Position numbers and translations under genes: made by a program
The notes under the pieces: model-generated
The model's database searches: none
What the model saw: the letters and a program-made list of their open reading frames with translations, nothing else
What the model was told of the DNA's origin: nothing
DNA from: Symbiodinium natans
Taxonomy: Eukaryota > Sar > Dinophyceae > Suessiales > Symbiodiniaceae
Reading direction: 5' to 3'
Length of the DNA stretch: 20,000 nucleotides
NCBI GenBank assembly: GCA_905221605.1
Contig: CAJNDS010001018.1
Location: 1 to 20,000, forward strand
Shown: one piece after another, positions 1-8,955 of the stretch
How positions within the stretch are numbered: the stretch's first letter is position 1
How the letters are laid out: each line of letters starts with the position of its first letter

Positions 1-254
1 CTCCCCCACTCGCCCTAGAGAAATTGAAGAAGTCTTTTGATAAGAGCGACCCTCGGGTGTATCCCAAAGCCCCTTTTTTTGGTTCAATCAGCTTCTTAAT
101 TTGGTCGGCTTTGTATGCCCTCTTTTCAGATATCCTCCTTGCCCCCGCCCCCTCCCACGCTCGGTCCACCAAAAAGAAAGGATGCTAGTTGAACACGCTC
201 GGTCCCCAAAAAGCACGAAAAGCACGGATGTTGGTGAAACCCCACTCCGCTGCC
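1..254. other. left-edge mixed sequence with one dispersed 36-bp repeat copy
   Basis: No gene is recognisable here. Positions about 168-225 contain a copy of a short repeat (GGATGCTAGTTGAACACGCT followed by CGGTCCCCAAAAAG) that recurs in tandem at about 17940-18090. The open frames that cross this stretch continue into C-rich satellite and encode only proline/serine-rich low-complexity peptide, so they are not treated as genes. Confidence 0.6.
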
Positions 255-605
255 CACTCCCCCAATGGGGGGGAGTGGGGGGGGGGAGTGGGGGGGAGTG
301 GGGGGAGGAGGGGGAGTGGGATGCCTCTCCCCCCTACACCTCCCCCCCACCCCCATCCCATCTCCCACACACAACACCCCACTCCTCCCCTCACCCCATC
401 CCTCCCCCCCACTCCCCCCTTCCCCCCACTCCCCCCACTCCACTCTCCCCCCCTGCCCCCCACTCCCCCCACACTCCCCCCACTCCCTCACCCCCCAACC
501 TCCCCCCCCACTCACCCCCACTCCCCCACGTCCCCCCCTCCCCCCCACTCCCCCCAGGGCTGCCCCCCCACTCCCCCCACTCCCCCCACTCCCCCCACTC
601 CCCCA
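255..605. repeat. C-rich satellite block (CTCCCCCCA-like), G-rich arm first
   Basis: A short G-rich segment (about 258-320, GGGGAGTGG-type) is followed by a long C-rich segment (about 330-605, CTCCCCCCACTC-type). The two arms are complementary in composition, so the block is an imperfect inverted repeat able to form a hairpin, G-quadruplex on one strand and i-motif on the other (inference). The C-rich unit has no stop codon in any frame, which explains overlapping open frames on both strands. It ends directly against the TTTAGGG array. Confidence 0.85.
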
Positions 606-1420
606 CTAGGGTTTAGGGTTTAAGGTTTCGGGTTTAGGATTTGCGGGTTTAGGGTTTAGGGTTTGCGGGTTTGGGGTTTAGGGTGCTTTGGGGTTGTGGG
701 TTTTCGGGGTTTAGGGTTTAGGGTTTAGGATTTAGGGTGTAGGGTTTAATGGAGGCTTAGGGTTTAATGAGGGGTTTAGGGTTTAATTAGGGGTTGAGGG
801 TTTAATTAAGGTTTTAGGGTTTAGGGTTTAGGGTTTAGGGTTTCGGGTTTAGGGTTTAGGGTTTAGGGTTTAGGGTTTAGGGTTTAGGGTTTAGGGTTTA
901 GGGTTTAGGGTTTATGGTTTATGGTTTAGGGTTTAGGGATTAGGGTTTAGGGTTTAGGGCTTGGATTTGGGCTTTGGGGTTTAGGGTTTAGGGTTTAGGG
1001 TTTAGGGTTTAGGGTTTAGGGTTTAGGGTTTAGGGTTTAGGGTTTAGGGTTTAGGGTTTAGGGTTAGGGGTTAGGGTTTAGGGTTTAGGGTTTAGGGTTT
1101 AGGGTTTAGGGTTTAGGGTTTAGGGTTTAGGGTTTAGGGGTTAGGGTTTAGGGTTTAGGGTATAGTTTTTAGGGTTTAGGGTTTAGGGTTTAGGGTTTAG
1201 GGTTTAGGGTTCAGGGTTGAGGGTTTAGGGTTTAGGGTTTAGGGTCTGGGGTTTGGGGTTTAGGGTTTGGGGTTTGGGGTTTGGGGTTTGGGGTTTGGGG
1301 TTTAGGGTTTGGGGTTTGGGGTTTGGTGTTTGGGGTTTGGCGTTTGGCGTTTAGGGTTTGGGGTTTAGGGGGTTTAGGGTTTAGGGGGTTTAGGATTTAG
1401 GAGTTAGGGGGTTTGAATCC
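606..1420 (+). repeat. interstitial telomere-like array (TTTAGGG)n
   Basis: Long runs of perfect TTTAGGG occur at about 806-960 and 975-1140. The flanks are degenerate and contain TTTGGGG, TTCAGGG and TTAGGG variants, with a run of TTTGGGG units at about 1247-1340. TTTAGGG is the telomere unit of many plants, green algae, dinoflagellates and chromerids. The array is flanked by other sequence on both sides, so it is interstitial or subtelomeric and not a chromosome end within this window. Confidence 0.95.
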
Positions 1421-1640
1421 GCAGGCTCAATTTACTTAAATACAGTATCTAGGTACCATAAGGTTTTGAGGTTTAGTGTTTAGGTTTTATTGGAATTGTA
1501 AAGGGTTTGTGTCCGGAGTTTTGTGGTTTTTTGAGGGGTTTGGGGGGGGATTTGATTTTTGTTGTTGCTGAAATATGGTTTCCGGCGCTTTGGAATAGAA
1601 ATTGAAAAGGATTTGTGGCCGGAATTTTGGGTCAAGGATT
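1421..1640. other. AT-rich spacer, no gene seen
   Basis: This stretch connects the telomere-like array to the 52-bp repeat array. It keeps scattered AGGGTTT fragments and grades into diverged versions of the downstream tandem unit. The plus-strand open frame of 62 codons starting near 1559 runs into the repeat and has no recognisable domain. Confidence 0.5.
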
Positions 1641-2370
1641 GGAATTCTCTGGACCTTCAGAATTCAAATTTTGAAGGTCTGGGAGATCAGATCAAAATCT
1701 CTAAAATTGAAATTTTGAAGGTCTGGGAATCTTTTGATATCGTTTAAAACCTCCAGAATTCAAATTTTGCAGGTCTGGAGATCTTTGGATATCGGCTAAA
1801 ACCTCCAGAATTGAAATTTTGAAGGTCTGGGGATCTTTGGATATCGGATCAAATCCTCTAGAATTCAATTTTTGAACGTCTGGGGGTCTTTGGGTGTCGG
1901 ATCAAACCTCTAGAATTCAATTTTTGAAGGTTTGGGAATCTCTGATATTTAGTCAAAACCTCTAGAATTCAATTTTTGAAGGCCTGGGAATTTGATATCT
2001 GATCAAAATCTTCAGAATTCAAATTATAATGATTTGATGGTTTCTGTATGTCTGATTGGGAATTCAAATTTTTGAAGGTCTGGGAATTTCTGGATATTTG
2101 ATTAAATATCTCCAGAACTCTATTTTTGAAAGATTTGGAATCTCTGGATATCTGGTCAAAACCTCCAGAACTCAAATTTTGAAGGTCTGGGGATCTTTGT
2201 ATATCTGATCAAAACCTCTAGAATTAAATATTTGAAGGTCTGGGTATCTTTGGATGTCGGATCAAACCTCTAGAATTCAATTTTTGAAGGTCTGGGATTC
2301 TATGGATATTTAATTTAAACCAACCTCTAGACTTCAAATTTTCAAGGTTTGGGGATCTCTGCATTTCGAG
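1640..2370. repeat. AT-rich tandem repeat, about 52-bp unit
   Basis: About 14 diverged copies of a unit containing CCTCCAGAATTCAAATTTTG, then AAGGTCTGGGGATCTTTGGA and TATCGGATCAAA. Clear adjacent copies at about 1750-1855 measure 52 bp each. Copies differ by substitutions and small indels (44-60 bp). Most keep an AGAATTC core, and the segment CTTCAGAATTCAAATTTTGAAG contains a short inverted repeat. Base composition is far more AT-rich than the neighbouring GC-rich gene and C-rich satellites. No coding potential is assigned. Confidence 0.85.
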
Positions 2371-2423
2371 TCATTCTGTTGGCTTTCAATATGTTCAGAA
2401 TGATACCATATATACTTTGTATT

Positions 2424-2500
2424 TATCCTGGCCTTGAGGGTTTAGGGTTTAGGGTTGAAGGTTTAGGATTTAGGGTTTAGGGCTTGAGGTTTAGGGTTGG
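2424..2500 (+). repeat. short degenerate telomere-like patch
   Basis: Contains repeated AGGGTTTAGGGTTTAGGG with substitutions and short insertions, in the same orientation as the main array at 606-1420. It closes off the 52-bp repeat array, so that satellite is bracketed by telomere-like DNA on both sides. Confidence 0.8.
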
Positions 2501-2891
2501 GGTACAATGAAATTTAAGTAAATTGAACTTATGGATACAAAAGAGGTTTGGGCTTGGATTATTTGGGGGTTCTGCTCGGGTCGACTATGTGGCTTCAGGT
2601 ATCGGAGCACGCTGCCATCTCGTTTAACAATCTTGCCGACGATGTTGCCATTCAAGCTTCGAACGCTGAGCATGCTGTGTAGTGACAAATTATCAGGTTG
2701 ATCTTGGGAATATCCTTGGCTGCTTGGGTGTTGAGTACAAACAAACGATAGCTTTTGTGTGATGTCGTTTGTGACAACGGCTTATTTCATGATTGTAGAG
2801 GAAGAGCAAACCGTAAGCTTGGGCCAATGTTGCCTCGGGTGAAGGACCCAGTTTTTTCTGGCAAGCGTGGACTTGTTTTCAAGAAACTCGG
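2501..2891. other. unassigned sequence downstream of the helicase gene
   Basis: This lies 3' of the last plausible exon of the minus-strand gene. A minus-strand open frame of 65 codons at 2491-2688 has a balanced composition (for example SLNGNIVGKIVKRDGSVLRY) and could be a further 3' exon or a remnant. I recognise no domain and no clear splice junction. No AATAAA-type signal or Helitron 3' hairpin followed by CTRR was confidently found. Confidence 0.35.
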
Positions 2892-3098
2892 TCAACAAGG
2901 GGTCCTTTCTGGGCTGGAGGTGAAGTCAGAACGTTGCTGTCGCAGCTTTTTTTGCCACCTCGACGCAAGTCGTCGGATGTGAGCTTTGGTCAACTCACGG
3001 TCATCGGCTTCTGTACAATGCCTGCGCTCACATATCCCATCCGCTGTCTTGGGCTTGCATGTTGCCCATGTTGATACTTTGATTTGAATGAAGGCCAT
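2892..3098 (-). CDS. possible 3'-terminal exon of the Helitron-like protein
   Basis: This open segment encodes a charged peptide with Cys residues (TWATCKPKTADGICERRHC) followed by a basic helical stretch (TEADDRELTKAHIRRLASRW) and a stop codon at 2892. It lies just downstream of the zinc-module exon but in another frame. Related helicase tails, as I remember them, end with a TxAD-type acidic/basic segment, so this fits as the last exon. A G|GC donor near 3160 and an acceptor near 3030 (CGCAG|G or ACAG|A) would join them. The exact junction is not settled, and the true 3' end of the zinc exon may differ from its in-frame stop at 3126. Confidence 0.4.
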   Translation of the reverse strand: MAFIQIKVSTWATCKPKTADGICERRHCTEADDRELTKAHIRRLASRWQKKLRQQRSDFTSSPERTPC

Positions 3099-3125
3099 TT
3101 GTTGCGTGTGTGGACAGGCAGCAGA

Positions 3126-4029
3126 CTACTCTTGATGTTTTTGTCGCTTTGGACAAGCGCCTTCGCGGCACTGCGGGCATACGCGGTCACTCCTTGCATG
3201 GCTGGAAGGAGTCTGTTCGTCTTCCCACTTTGCCCCGCATCTTCTGCAAGTTTGCTTTCCATGCTGTCTATCTGCGCGGCCATCCGTGCAATTGATGCAT
3301 TGTTTATAATTGAATCTCTTCTCGGTGACGTTGCTGAGCGCTGCATTGAGGAAGAATCCGCGGCAGGATCGACACTTGAAGATGCCATCTGTCGATCGCC
3401 GATCCTGCTCGAATTTGGTTTGGCATTCACGACAACTGATGGCCTGTGTTGGGAAGCTTCGCATGTAGTCGGCGAACTGGTCCAGGTCTATGGTTCTCGC
3501 ACAGCATGCGCACGTCAAGGGCGCAGTGCTTGCCTCTATGCATCGCATGCACCGGCGCTCGTCGTCGGAGAGTTGTTCATGCAATTGAGGTCTGTGGAAG
3601 GCATCTTCGGTCTTGTGCACCCCGCAATCTCGGCAGGTGTACTTCTGCTTCTTGCCTCTGATGCGGCGGAATGTGGTCTTCTTCCGTTTGCCGCTTGGTT
3701 GGAAGCTCTGGCAGTTGAGGCAGGTGGCGGGCTTTCTGGATTGCACCTGCTTCCACTGCGCGTCTGCGAAGGCTTCCAGGGTTTTCCTTTCTTTGCATTT
3801 CTGACAGGGCGCGGTCGGCCACCTCGCTTCTCGAATGTCTCGTAAAGTGAGTTCTCCACGAAGCTTTTTGAGCAATAGCTCAGGTCCATCTGGCGCGCCG
3901 CGTTGGAACAGCCACAGTGGAAAAGGGCGCAATATGAGAAGGTCTTCTCGGCTGCAAACGCGACTGGCTGCCACTGTGCCGTATGATGTGTGTGTGAGGC
4001 GATCGATGCTCAGGTCCAAGAGAACTGCA
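3126..4029 (-). CDS. Helitron-like protein, C-terminal exon: PIF1 motif VI plus CxxC zinc modules
   Basis: The exon starts with VLLDLSID and then YGTVAASRVCSREDLLIL, matching PIF1 helicase motif VI (YVALSRVRxxxxL) including the Ser-Arg pair that contacts ATP. The rest (about 250 residues) holds five successive modules, each with a CxxC, a 20-30 residue spacer and a second CxxC. Examples of first halves are CQKC, CRDC, CACC, CRSC and CRRC, and the spacers often carry a Phe and a Gln-Leu. This layout resembles the Stc1 domain (Pfam), a zinc-binding fold in fungal RNAi-directed heterochromatin, but the similarity is by eye. The modules probably bind zinc and nucleic acid or protein. The reading frame stops at 3126 unless spliced to a further exon. 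Confidence 0.75.
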
Positions 4030-4051
4030 CTCCTCGGAAGGGGTCGCTGGC

Positions 4052-4088
<37 letters not shown>

Positions 4089-4188
4089 GAGACCGTGTGT
4101 GTGTGTGTGTGTGTGTGAAATGTGTTAGCGTTGTCGGTGGGTTTGGACGTGAATTAGGTTTGCGCTGTCAAGGTAGTTGCAGCTTAGC
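4030..4188 (-). other. intron, GC-AG type with (CA)n/(CT)n/(TTTC)n tracts
   Basis: The upstream frame ends in SQGKTL and runs into a stop near 4125, while the helicase resumes as VLLDLSID in another frame. Splicing CA|GCTAAG at 4188 to GGAG|TGCAG at 4030 (159 nt) gives GKTLHAVLLDLSID, which has the spacing expected between PIF1 motif V and the following strand. An alternative pair, A|GCTGCA to GCAG|TTC, gives GKTLQLILLDLSID, of equal length. Most of the intron is simple sequence at 4050-4118. Confidence 0.7.
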
Positions 4189-4386
4189 TGCAGAGTTTTT
4201 CCTTGGCTGCTATGGGCTGTGATCGCGAAGGCCGGGCTCAATGGCAGTTGCGTCCTCTTCACTCCCAAAACGGGGCATTTTCTTCCTTTGTCGAGCTTCC
4301 AGGTTCGGGTCCATGGTGTGATGGGATAGAGTCCCGGCTCTCGGCTGCCGTCTAAGGTCCAGTCTGCATCGTAGAACTTAACGTAC
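4189..4386 (-). CDS. Helitron-like protein, exon with PIF1 motif V
   Basis: Encodes YVKFYDADWTLDG, then EPGLYPITPWTRTW and QLPLSPAFAITAHSSQGKTL. The last segment is the PIF1 motif V region (aTxHKSQG type), which is needed for coupling ATP hydrolysis to strand translocation. The 3' boundary (4189) is fairly well set by continuity with motif VI. The 5' boundary is uncertain: a plausible acceptor CCAG|G lies at 4387, but the open frame extends upstream to 4580 and a junction between 4390 and 4500 cannot be fixed by eye. Confidence 0.65.
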
Positions 4387-4471
4387 CTGGCTGCTGTTGC
4401 TCTGGGTCGACGGATCAATATGCCGTTTGATTGGTCAGACACGTTTGACACTTTATGATTTAATGTTTTGC

Positions 4472-5017
4472 TTCGTTTCGGTATTCTTCTTTGCGGCTCG
4501 GTGACACCACTCGCGGCTGCTGTTCGTTTTCCAGCCATTCCCAGGAGTGAACGTAACCGAGGCGACCTTTCAAAAGGCACTTGTCGGAGCGGTCGACGTG
4601 CTGGGTGAGGTGCACCGGCAACCCCACTGCCAAGGGCAGCATGCCCAAAAGCCCCTCTGTGTCCATGTCGTGGTATCGTAGCCAGCGGATTTTGGCGGAT
4701 TTGTCACAAGCTTGGGTTTGCAGAACTTCTGTGCCGGCTTTGTCTCGCGCTACGGACCAGCGGATGGGAACGTTCGCGGCTTGAGCGAAGCTGGTTGCTC
4801 GGTCCTTGTTGATCTGACACTTTGCGTCGTTGTTGGCCACAATGACTGTGCCTTTTAGGAATCTGTCTTCGCTCAGTCGTGGGTCTTGTGGTGAGTCGAT
4901 GACTCGTTTGCGGCTTTTCCTTTCGGCTGCACTTAGAGTGCATCCTTCGACAGGCTGGCCGTGCAAGTACTTCCAATTGGATTCGGAGAGGTGACCCGAA
5001 CGCATTTCGGCGACTAC
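4472..5017 (-). CDS. Helitron-like protein, helicase exon (PIF1 domain 2A region)
   Basis: The exon begins VVAEMRSGHLSESNWKYLHG, continuing WWNE of the preceding exon. It carries RFLKGTVIVANNDAKCQINK, the PIF1 motif IV region with the conserved Asn following the strand, and later GLPVHLTQHVDRSDKCLLKG then RLGYVHSW, the segment before motif V where PIF1 proteins typically read G-x-v-x-L-x-x-N-x-d. The frame is lost at a stop at 4460-4462. The 3' splice boundary is placed at a candidate A|GC donor at 4471 and is tentative; earlier donors between 4480 and 4520 are possible. Confidence 0.7.
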
Positions 5018-5124
5018 CTGCCAGGGGGAAGCGGGGGTGGTTGGTGGGGTGGGTTGGAAAGTGTTTTGTGCTTTATATGCCTTGAGCGACTGTTTTATGG
5101 CATGTCTTTGGGGTGTCGATGCGC
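5018..5124 (-). other. intron, GC-AG type, 107 nt
   Basis: The helicase frame reads CKDEWWNE up to 5125 and then changes into non-homologous residues with a stop soon after. It resumes as VVAEMRSGHL at 5017. Boundaries GAG|GCGCATCG and TGGCAG|GTAG give a clean phase-0 join in the order expected for this helicase family. The donor is GC preceded by G, and the acceptor is AG followed by G. This is the only well-defined intron here without a microsatellite tract; 107 nt is not a multiple of three. Confidence 0.85.
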
Positions 5125-8064
5125 CTCGTTCCACCATTCGTCCTTGCAGCGCTCTTTTTGCACGAGTTCGGTTACGCCCTGCAAGGCTCCGCACCATACG
5201 AACTCCCGGCTTGTTTGAATCAGCGGATCCGCAGCTACCTGCACTTGGCTGTCTGCAGGCTTGAGGCAGGCTGGTACGTCCACGAGACTGCCGCCTTCCG
5301 GAGGCGGCAATTGGTTGAAATCGCCGAGGAACACGACGTTGAGGCCGGCGAAGGGCCTCACTCGTCCCGTCGCGTCGTGCTTCCAACGGCTAGCGGCCGG
5401 AGTGGCGCTGCGAGTGCGGGCTTCGACCTGCGCGAGGAGCGTGGCGCTGACCATGCCGATTTCGTCGATGATGAGCCATCGCCAGAGGGCTATGCGTTTG
5501 GCGGTGTCTGGAGTTATGCCCTTGTCGAGGCTGTGGCGCCCCATAGAGAGTCCGCAACTGGCGTGGAGCGTCTTTCCGCGGATGTCGGCGGCGTTGGTGG
5601 CCTGGAACGCGGCGATCTCGAAGTCGATGCCTTGGACGTAGCCGAGGACCTCTTGGAAGAGCTTGCGCATGCATTTGAGGACGTGGGTCTTGCCGCTGCC
5701 CGGACCGCCATGGAGAAGCCAGACGAGTGGCTCGTCGGATTGCAGTCTGGTGGCGTCGCTTGGTGCTAGGTTGTATTCGACCAGAATCCTGTCCACGATC
5801 AGTTGCATGAATTTCTTCTGTTGATCGTTTAAGGTGGACTGAACTTTCTTGCTGTGTAGCCACGTGTGAAGTTTTTCGGCAGTGACTCTGTTCTGGTGGG
5901 TTACGGCGGGTCGCTGGTAGGGGTGGTGGAGGCCCGTCTGCTGCTGCTGTCCACTCTGTGTTTGTAGTCTGCGTGAGTCTTTTGCTGCTTGGATCAGCTT
6001 GTCTGGGTCCGCGACGCCGGGCGAGGATTGCAGCAGGGAGCGCTGTGTTGTAGCCATCTTGGACAGCGGGTTGTTTTCTTGTGCGTGTGAGAGCCAGATC
6101 TTCTGGCTGAGGTGAAACATGTTTTTTGTGAGTTGGCATCGCTGCACGGCGACCGTCGCAGCTGTTGCGTTTTGCAACTGCTCGGGAGCCGGAGCTTCTG
6201 CGTCGTCGTTCTCTTCCTCGGCTCCTCGCACCCTTGTGGTTTTGGCTTGTTGCAAGTCGTCGTCTTCGAAGTGATACGTGATGTCTTCCAAGTCTTCGTT
6301 GTCGCTGTTGTTGCCGAGGAGGTCGTTTATTTGCAGTTGGCGCGGTAGACAGAAGGTGAAGGCGTAGTTCAAGACGTAGCGCTTGACTTCCTCCGTGGCC
6401 CAGCCCGTGCGGGTCGCCCACGTCATGAGGGCCTCTCTCCAGGTTGTCGTGTCGGGACCCTTCAGCGCGCCTATGTACGGAGCTTCTTCGGTCGCGTCTC
6501 TTTCGGTGCCGCTCCAGGGCCGGAAGAGAACCAGGAGGCGTTTCGCGTGCTCCTCGTCGCTTCGACCGTAGGTGGCTTTGAACACTACAGGAACATGTGG
6601 CCTGGGTCGGGGCACGATGATCCAGTCGTGTCGGAACGGTTCGAGTGTTGGATCATCCGTCATGGGGCTCATGGGCATCCAGTCGTCATCTCCCTGTTCG
6701 CGTATTCGATAGTCCACGCCGGGTTGAAGCTCCTGCCAAAATGCTCCTGCTTCATATCTTTTGGAGCCGGCTTCGGTGAGGTAGGTGTGGTACTCCGTGG
6801 GCCGCGCCGTGTCTCTTGGTTGACACTCGAGGTTGTGAGGCCGTGTTGCCACCTTTACGCCGTAGTATCTGAGGAACTCGTAGGCGGACAAGGGGTTCAC
6901 CTCAGGTCGCCGTCCCCGATGAGCGTAGATGGTCCAGAAAGCGGGTTTGGGAATGGCTTTGCGGGCGCTGCTGCTTCTGGTGTCTGTGCAAAGCAGTGCT
7001 TGTTCTTGTCTGGCGTGGTTGGCGGTCGCGGTTTCCTCGAGCAACTGCAGTCCGTGATGCAGGTTGATTTGCTGGCACGGGCTCGTCTTCACCGCTTCAG
7101 CTTTGGTGGGATCGAGGTGGCCGGCGTGCTCGATGAGGTTGGCGCATTCCACGGCTCCACGGACCACGCCTCGGGCATAGCAGTCTGTGGCGAGTCTTTT
7201 GGCGGCGCGCGCCCCGACGTATCCGGTGTTGGGGTTGTGCTGCAGCTCCTTCGTCAGGTCGTGCTCCTGTGCGGCTTGGCTCTTGTTCCATTCGTGCACT
7301 TCGTTGATGGCGATGGGCAGGCGCTTGCATTGGTAGTCGCAGGCGTAGCCGGCCTGCGCGGACTGGTTGATTTGGGCTTGGCGCATGATTTCCCAGATGT
7401 CGTGCCCGTTTGCGCAGTTCTCGTTGCAGCAGGCGGGATCGTGGAACTGCTGGGTGATGGGGAAGCGGTATGGCACTTGGACGTCGCTGTTGCACCGCAG
7501 CGCCGCGAGCATGGCCGGGTGGGTGCCGTTGAGGTCGGCGTCGTTGCACGGCCCCCACAGCAAGCCCAAGGCGCTGCGCTTGCCTTTGGTTGGCATGCCC
7601 ATGTTTTCTGCCAGGCCCTTGCAGATCAGGACGCTTTTTTCCGTCAGTCGTTTGTCGCGAGGGAAGCCGGCTTTGCACTTGGTGGAGTCTTTGGGGTCTC
7701 TGCAGTGGCGCAGTGGCATGCGAGGTCCGTCGGGTGTGTTGGGAAGGTGGACGTGGTGCTGCTTCAATTGCTGGAGCTTTTCGACGTCTTCGTTGAGGTA
7801 GAGCTGTTTCCAGGTCTCGGCGGACAACTCGCTGTCGCTTTGATAGTCGGGACGGCTGAGCGCGAGCGTTGAGCTGCGGAAAGCTGGCCAGGCTGCTTCA
7901 GTCTCGTGGCGAACTCGCTGCCATTCGTCTGGGTCGGAGTACACTGTGCGGGAGACGTGCGCAACGTAGCTTTGGTATTGCTTCAGCATGTCGAGCTGTT
8001 CTTCCGAGCTCAGCTTCTGCAGTTCGGCGATGGGCCTGAATTGGTGGAAGCTCTGCACGAAAAC
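5125..8064 (-). CDS. Helitron-like protein, main exon: Rep tyrosine motif and PIF1 helicase motifs I-III
   Basis: This 980-codon exon starts VFVQSFHQFRP. The Rep tyrosine motif GYACDYQCKR (7350-7321) gives the two catalytic tyrosines, Y at 7347-7345 and Y at 7335-7333, with the Lys that follows in Helitron Reps. A Cys/His segment (DPACCNENCANGHDIW) precedes it. The C-terminal third is a PIF1-family SF1B helicase: Walker A GGPGSGKTHVL at about 5709-5680, an Ia-like QATNAADIRGKTLHAS, Walker B WLIIDEIGMV at about 5478-5449 with Asp-Glu at 5466-5461, and motif III VVFLGDFNQLPP near 5340-5305. The linker between Rep and helicase is acidic and Gln-rich. In Helitrons the Rep cuts and rejoins single strands while the helicase unwinds the donor. 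Confidence 0.92.
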
Positions 8065-8072
8065 CTGCGCGC

Positions 8073-8137
<65 letters not shown>

Positions 8138-8304
8138 GTTCTGGTGTGCATATGGTGGATGAATTGTGGGAGCGTGAGAGGTCTGGGTGCTGTATGTATA
8201 AATTCTGGATATGATACTTGTGTGCGTGTCGGAGGGGGGGAACGTCTGTGTGTGCGAACTTCAAGTTGGGTCATTGAACAGCTCTTTTTTTTCCCCGGCT
8301 GGAC
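8065..8304 (-). other. intron, GT-AG, 240 nt with (CA)n tract
   Basis: The open frame passes straight through this segment, encoding a poly(Thr-His) run from (CA)n at about 8075-8134, which is implausible inside the Rep core. Removing CAG|GTCCAG (8304) to GCGCAG|GTTTTC (8065) joins HIHFQ directly to VFVQSFHQF, as in related Rep proteins. The length is 240 nt, a multiple of three without a stop, so unspliced RNA would remain in frame. The acceptor is AG followed by G. Confidence 0.85.
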
Positions 8305-8715
8305 CTGGAAGTGGATGTGCAGGCTTCCGCTTTTCTGACACTCGATCGAGCCATAGACGGAGTCGACGCGTCCGAAGATTCCTCCGCACGCCATAGCATT
8401 GCTGCCGAAGGCGTCTGTGCAAGGGTTGCCGCTCATTGCGCATTCGGGGCAGTTGGGACAAAATCTCACCCCGAACAGGTGGCGCATGGCCAGTTGCACG
8501 AGCACGCGGAAGCTGTCCGCGCAAGCCAGTGGGTCCTTGGCTAACATGGCACGGCGCTCGTCGTAGGCGGGCAGCTGGGCCAGCAATTTTTCCGGGTCGA
8601 GGCTGTAGTACTCCACGTTGAGGTCCGGCTTGTCCCTGGACTGAAATGCCTTGGTGGCCTCATTGGCGATGGCAGGGTCGCTTTCTCGAGCTCTCGCCAG
8701 GCGCACCATGAGGAC
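8305..8715 (-). CDS. Helitron-like protein, Rep exon with HUH motif
   Basis: The 137-codon exon reads VLMVRLARARESDPA at its start, matching the LMVRLxRxRxxDP segment that follows the first Rep motif in Helitron_like_N domains. It contains a Cys-rich part (RFCPNCPEC, GNPC) and ends ECQKSGSLHIHFQ. HIH at 8319-8311 is the HUH metal-binding motif (His-hydrophobic-His) of rolling-circle endonucleases, and the preceding E-x-Q-K-x-G matches the Helitron EYQKRGLPH context. The ATG at 8709 is probably internal and not the start, because good Rep sequence continues upstream across an intron. Confidence 0.88.
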
Positions 8716-8955
8716 CTGCGTGGTGTTTTACTGTTCTTGCTTGTTTGGTGGTGGTGGTGACGCCTGGCTGTTGGCCTGGTTTCGTCAATTGTTCTAGTGC
8801 GTGGACATTCTGTGTCACTCCGCATGCGTGTGCGTGCATGCATGTGTGCGTGCGTGGGTGGGTGGGTGGCTGGCTGGCTGGCTGGCTGTTTGTCTGTTCG
8901 TTCAGAGAAGTCTGGCCAGGGAACTTATTTTCTTTCATTTTGAGGTCCAAGATGC
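8716..8955 (-). other. intron, GC-AG, 240 nt with (CCAG)n/(CCAC)n tracts
   Basis: The exon upstream ends FVTFSPSERDS and the exon downstream begins VLMVRL. Joining TCG|GCATCT (8955) to ACGCAG|GTCC (8716) reproduces the continuous Helitron Rep segment FSPSExxxxLMVRL in phase 0. The direct reading otherwise meets a TGA about 9 codons further on. The interior holds GCCA, CCAC and GCAC-type simple repeats at about 8822-8890. Its length equals that of the intron at 8065-8304 (both 240 nt). Confidence 0.8.

Noticed and set aside
101-623. Overlapping open frames on both strands encoding Pro- or Gly-rich peptides
   Set aside because: They are read-through of stop-free C-rich satellite; the peptide period follows the DNA repeat and no domain is present. 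The same applies to frames at 15552-18744 and 19341-19997.
606-1420. A real chromosome end
   Set aside because: Unrelated sequence continues on both sides, and the G-rich strand reads towards the interior gene, so it is not terminal in this window.
6050-6070. TAGCCATCTTGGACAGCGG as a dinoflagellate spliced-leader relic
   Set aside because: It only partly resembles the spliced leader, lies antisense within the coding exon and encodes normal residues of the linker on the minus strand.
5390-6421. Arg/Pro-rich minus-strand frame of 343 codons
   Set aside because: It is an alternate frame of the same exon that encodes PIF1 motifs, with biased composition (His/Arg/Gln/Pro) typical of a frame shadow.
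5113-7872. Long plus-strand open frames (for example 5113-5769 and 6547-7872)
   Set aside because: They lie antisense to the helicase/Rep exon, whose minus-strand translation has clear conserved motifs; GC-rich codon use on that strand keeps the antisense frame open.
8709-8711. ATG at 8709 as the start of a separate helicase gene
   Set aside because: A well-conserved Rep segment lies upstream in phase across a GC-AG intron, so this Met is internal.
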